The position numbers and the translations under genes were made by a program. A stretch of 64,000 bases of DNA from Pseudobutyrivibrio xylanivorans (lineage in GTDB: Bacteria; Bacillota; Clostridia; Lachnospirales; Lachnospiraceae). The stretch lies in the NCBI RefSeq assembly GCF_008935055.1, contig NZ_CP043028.1, forward strand, positions 2,696,501-2,760,500. Direction: 5' to 3'. The notes under the pieces were generated by a model. The model did not search any database. It was given only the letters and a program-made list of their open reading frames with translations, and was not told the origin of the DNA. Shown piece by piece: positions 61,960 to 64,000 of the stretch; positions within the stretch are counted from its first letter, which is position 1; every line of letters starts with the position of its first letter.

Positions 61960-62847
61960 TTATATAATGAAAGTAGAAAAACTCCTACTTCGAGTCAATT
62001 CCATTAGCCCTAAATTCGAAAAGCCATGTAATGATATATTAGACATATCAGATTTACAGAGCTCTTTAAAATAATTGATCAGTTCCTGCTCCTCTTCCCT
62101 TGAGACTTTCAAAAGGTCTACGATGATAATTCCTGAAATAGAACGAAGCCTTAGCTGAGATGCAAGCTCAGTCAAAGCCTGCTTATTCGTTTCCATTGGA
62201 TTACTCTTGCCACCGCTTTTGGCAGAGTTTACATCGATAATTGTCATGGCCTCTGTTGGTTCTATGATAATATTACCGCCATTTTTAAGATGGACAATTT
62301 TTGAGGTGATATTATCGATAAGCTTAGTGATGTCGTAAAGCTGCCAAAGAGAATATGTAACATCAGAGTACTCTCTAACATTTAAATCTTTACCAATGAT
62401 TTCTGGTAAATCAGACACTATTTCGCATTCAATGTCTGCATAATTGTTTATAAAGAAATCTATGAAATTTCCATTTATTTTCGCGTTATCAACCGCCTCA
62501 ATAAACTTGCAGGAATAAGGCTTTGTTCCTTTCCTGTCCTGAGTTATCTCAACCCAAAACTTGTCAGCCTGGCAAACCTTTTTCTTTTCAGAATGGCGTT
62601 CCAGGAAATATTCTGGCTTTAGCTTTCGATTTTCTATAAAGCCTTTATCTCCTGTAGAAAGCTTTAGAATACATGCGTCAATGTCATTTAAAACTTTCTC
62701 TACGGAAGCCACGCACACAGTGCCGATTTTACTAATATCAAGATTAATTACATCTAAAGGTTTATCTTTTTCATCAAAAGAAACAAGGAGCCGAAGCTCC
62801 TTATCCTGATATATTCCTTTTGTAATTACGCATTTCTTAATGCTCAT
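61960..62847 (-). CDS. Short RNase E/G-like endoribonuclease
   Basis: This 295-residue protein has the core of RNase E/G, which cuts A/U-rich single-strand RNA. The start is ATG 62847 (a GTG one codon earlier is possible), overlapping the DUF2344 gene. The N-terminal S1-like part covers ~1-90, and the catalytic centre is IDVNSAKSGGK (~205) with IIVDLLK (~245). A full RNase G is about 480 residues. The zinc-link CPxC and C-terminal small domain are missing here, so the dimer-of-dimers assembly is probably different. It may be active as a short form, which occurs in some Clostridia. Confidence 0.82.
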   Translation of the reverse strand: MSIKKCVITKGIYQDKELRLLVSFDEKDKPLDVINLDISKIGTVCVASVEKVLNDIDACILKLSTGDKGFIENRKLKPEYFLERHSEKKKVCQADKFWVEITQDRKGTKPYSCKFIEAVDNAKINGNFIDFFINNYADIECEIVSDLPEIIGKDLNVREYSDVTYSLWQLYDITKLIDNITSKIVHLKNGGNIIIEPTEAMTIIDVNSAKSGGKSNPMETNKQALTELASQLRLRSISGIIIVDLLKVSREEEQELINYFKELCKSDMSNISLHGFSNLGLMELTRSRSFSTFII

Positions 62848-63553
62848 CACCGATATCTCCTAGTGAAATAAGGCTGTCTGGTTCGCCTGTAAACATGTCG
62901 ATTCGCTGAATATCAAGTGATAAATCATCAAATTCTGGCAAACCTATAAACTCATGAAAGGCTTTAATTACAAGTTCAGGCTTAATATTGTCAGTGCTTC
63001 CACTTGAAAGAAGAAGGTCATAAATTGGAACACCATCAACAATCTCAAGATTAAAACGATAGATGAGTGGTTTTAAATCAAGCTCTCGCTCACCCTTCTT
63101 AGTCTTTTTTACAATATTTATTTCATGAGCTTCATCAAAAAATTTCACTTTCAAATCAGCAATATTATCAATATAACATGCATCATCATTAGTGTCTTTG
63201 TAGGTTACAACGTAGCTTGCAGCTGTAACTGCGGACATACATTTTTCTGCATCATCAGGAAGATATTTGAAGCTGGTGATAGCAAGGCCTTCCACCATAT
63301 TTTCATTGAGTCGAGAAAGACCATCAACCGAAGCAACTTCGGACTTTAAATCAATGTCCATATACTCTCCCACTGAAGTAAGTCCTACACCAAGTGGAGA
63401 TGCAAATGACATTATCTGGTGAGGGTTAAATCCCTCAGAATAACGAATAGGAAGTTCTGAACGTTTTACAGCCTTCTGGAAGAAACGCATTAAATCCAAA
63501 TGACCTACATATCTCATAATTCCTGTTTTTTCAAATTTAACTCTAACGCGCAT
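62837..63553 (-). CDS. DUF2344/TIGR03936 protein (radical-SAM associated)
   Basis: The start is ATG 63553 (MRVRVKFEKTGIMRYVGHLDLMRFFQKAVKRSELPIRYSEGFNPHQIMSF; core RYVGHLDLMRFFQKA), overlapping the radical-SAM gene. The 238-residue product is the DUF2344 family that accompanies B12-binding radical SAM proteins and in some species is fused to them. The reaction is unresolved, but is linked with tRNA or rRNA modification in the literature only by context. It is followed by the RNase E/G-like gene, whose start overlaps its end. Confidence 0.9.
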   Translation of the reverse strand: MRVRVKFEKTGIMRYVGHLDLMRFFQKAVKRSELPIRYSEGFNPHQIMSFASPLGVGLTSVGEYMDIDLKSEVASVDGLSRLNENMVEGLAITSFKYLPDDAEKCMSAVTAASYVVTYKDTNDDACYIDNIADLKVKFFDEAHEINIVKKTKKGERELDLKPLIYRFNLEIVDGVPIYDLLLSSGSTDNIKPELVIKAFHEFIGLPEFDDLSLDIQRIDMFTGEPDSLISLGDIGDEH

Positions 63554-64000
63554 TATGACATACCCCCGATCCGATAATTCCAGCACCGCAACCATTGCAA
63601 TTCATTTTACAGTTAGGAGTAACCTTTGCGTTCATGGCATTATTCCATTCTCTCTTAAGGAAATCCTTTGTTACATGGCAATTAATAAAATCCCATGGAA
63701 GAATTTCATCTAAGTCACGTTGACGGTATGCATAAAAATCGATAGAAATATTATTCTTTTCAAAAGCAGCAAGCCATTTGTCGAAATCAAAGAAATCACC
63801 CCAGGCATCAAAGAAACAACCATTTTTGTATGCGTCTAAAATTGCTGGGCAAAGTCTACGGTCACCACGAGCAAAAACGCCCTCAAGTACAGTGACATCT
63901 GAGTGGTGCCAATTATATTTCAAAGACTTCTGATTAAGCTGAGCTTTCATCTCATCATTAACAACCTTTGCACGGCGAAGATACTCTCCTGCTTCATACA
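63543..64000 (-). CDS. B12-binding radical SAM protein (TIGR03960 type), 3' end only
   Basis: The frame stays open to the right edge of the window, so only the last ~152 codons are seen. The C-terminus has a Cys-rich tail, CKMNCNGCGAGIIGSGVC, and the stretch DDILPWDFINCHVTKDFLKREW-like residues (core LPWDFINCHVTKDFLKREW), both typical of TIGR03960 proteins. The radical-SAM core (CxxxCxxC) is upstream and not seen here. The DUF2344 partner overlaps its end by 11 bases, as in the known TIGR03960-TIGR03936 pair. Confidence 0.9.
   Translation of the reverse strand, partial: YEAGEYLRRAKVVNDEMKAQLNQKSLKYNWHHSDVTVLEGVFARGDRRLCPAILDAYKNGCFFDAWGDFFDFDKWLAAFEKNNISIDFYAYRQRDLDEILPWDFINCHVTKDFLKREWNNAMNAKVTPNCKMNCNGCGAGIIGSGVCHNAR

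Noticed and set aside
1..64000. CRISPR array, tRNA or rRNA gene
   Set aside because: No regularly spaced repeats with unique spacers, no cloverleaf-type sequence with the usual TTCRANY loop in a gap, and no rRNA-like segment were seen in the intergenic regions.

Overview
The window looks like a chromosome segment of a low-to-moderate GC Firmicute of the class Clostridia, most likely family Lachnospiraceae (Butyrivibrio/Pseudobutyrivibrio-like). The evidence is the gene content and order: mreBCD-pbp2-minC-rodA-mgsA, rplU-ysxB-rpmA-obgE-yhbY-nadD/yqeK-rsfS, ylmE-sepF, and phoH-HD-ybeY. A Prp-cleavable L27, strong Shine-Dalgarno sequences and frequent TTG/GTG starts agree with this. The genus is inference. 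Almost everything is core housekeeping; the only clear mobile element is one intact insertion sequence.

Layout. 1-6.5 kb: the 3' part of groEL, a DegV protein, purA, a DUF4340 protein, rpsO and pnp; rpsO and pnp both have structured leaders. 6.5-18.9 kb: an ABC-F ATPase, the redox repressor gene rex with a Rex operator on its own promoter, a coiled-coil protein, a CBS/CorC protein, a YebC regulator, glgA, ftsK, fhs and a zinc-ribbon/TPR protein. 19.1-21.06 kb: a complete ISLre2-type element with terminal inverted repeats and a 9-bp target duplication, inserted just upstream of rlmH. 21.1-38 kb: rlmH, pdp, phoH, a degenerate PgpH-like membrane protein, ybeY, a DUF3048 lipoprotein, a lipid II flippase-like protein, two flavoproteins, mutS-mutL, miaA and a PLP enzyme. 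38-46.5 kb: a cell-shape/division cluster (mreB, mreC, mreD, PBP2, minC without minD/minE, a SEDS protein, mgsA and a D,D-carboxypeptidase). 46.7-52.6 kb: a small P-loop protein, an HlyD-like adaptor, ylmE, sepF, aroB, lspA and a RluD-family synthase.

52.7-64 kb is mostly on the minus strand: a tyrosine recombinase, a PlsC acyltransferase, a YneA-like LysM protein divergent from lexA (an SOS module with four LexA-like boxes), then the ribosome-assembly operon rplU to rsfS, and upstream of it two small unknown proteins, a nuclease, a short RNase E/G and a radical-SAM/DUF2344 pair that runs off the right edge.

The most unusual non-coding signal is a family of about 90-100-bp palindromic intergenic elements (49917-50007, 52609-52702, 59231-59330, and a partial copy near 55891). 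Their sequence skeleton is conserved while paired bases change together, which suggests a repeated structured RNA or DNA element. Other points of note are the pseudo-HD protein between phoH and ybeY, the Shine-Dalgarno-masking inverted repeat at the transposase start, and the probable leaderless promoter of rlmH. I saw no tRNA, rRNA or CRISPR array.
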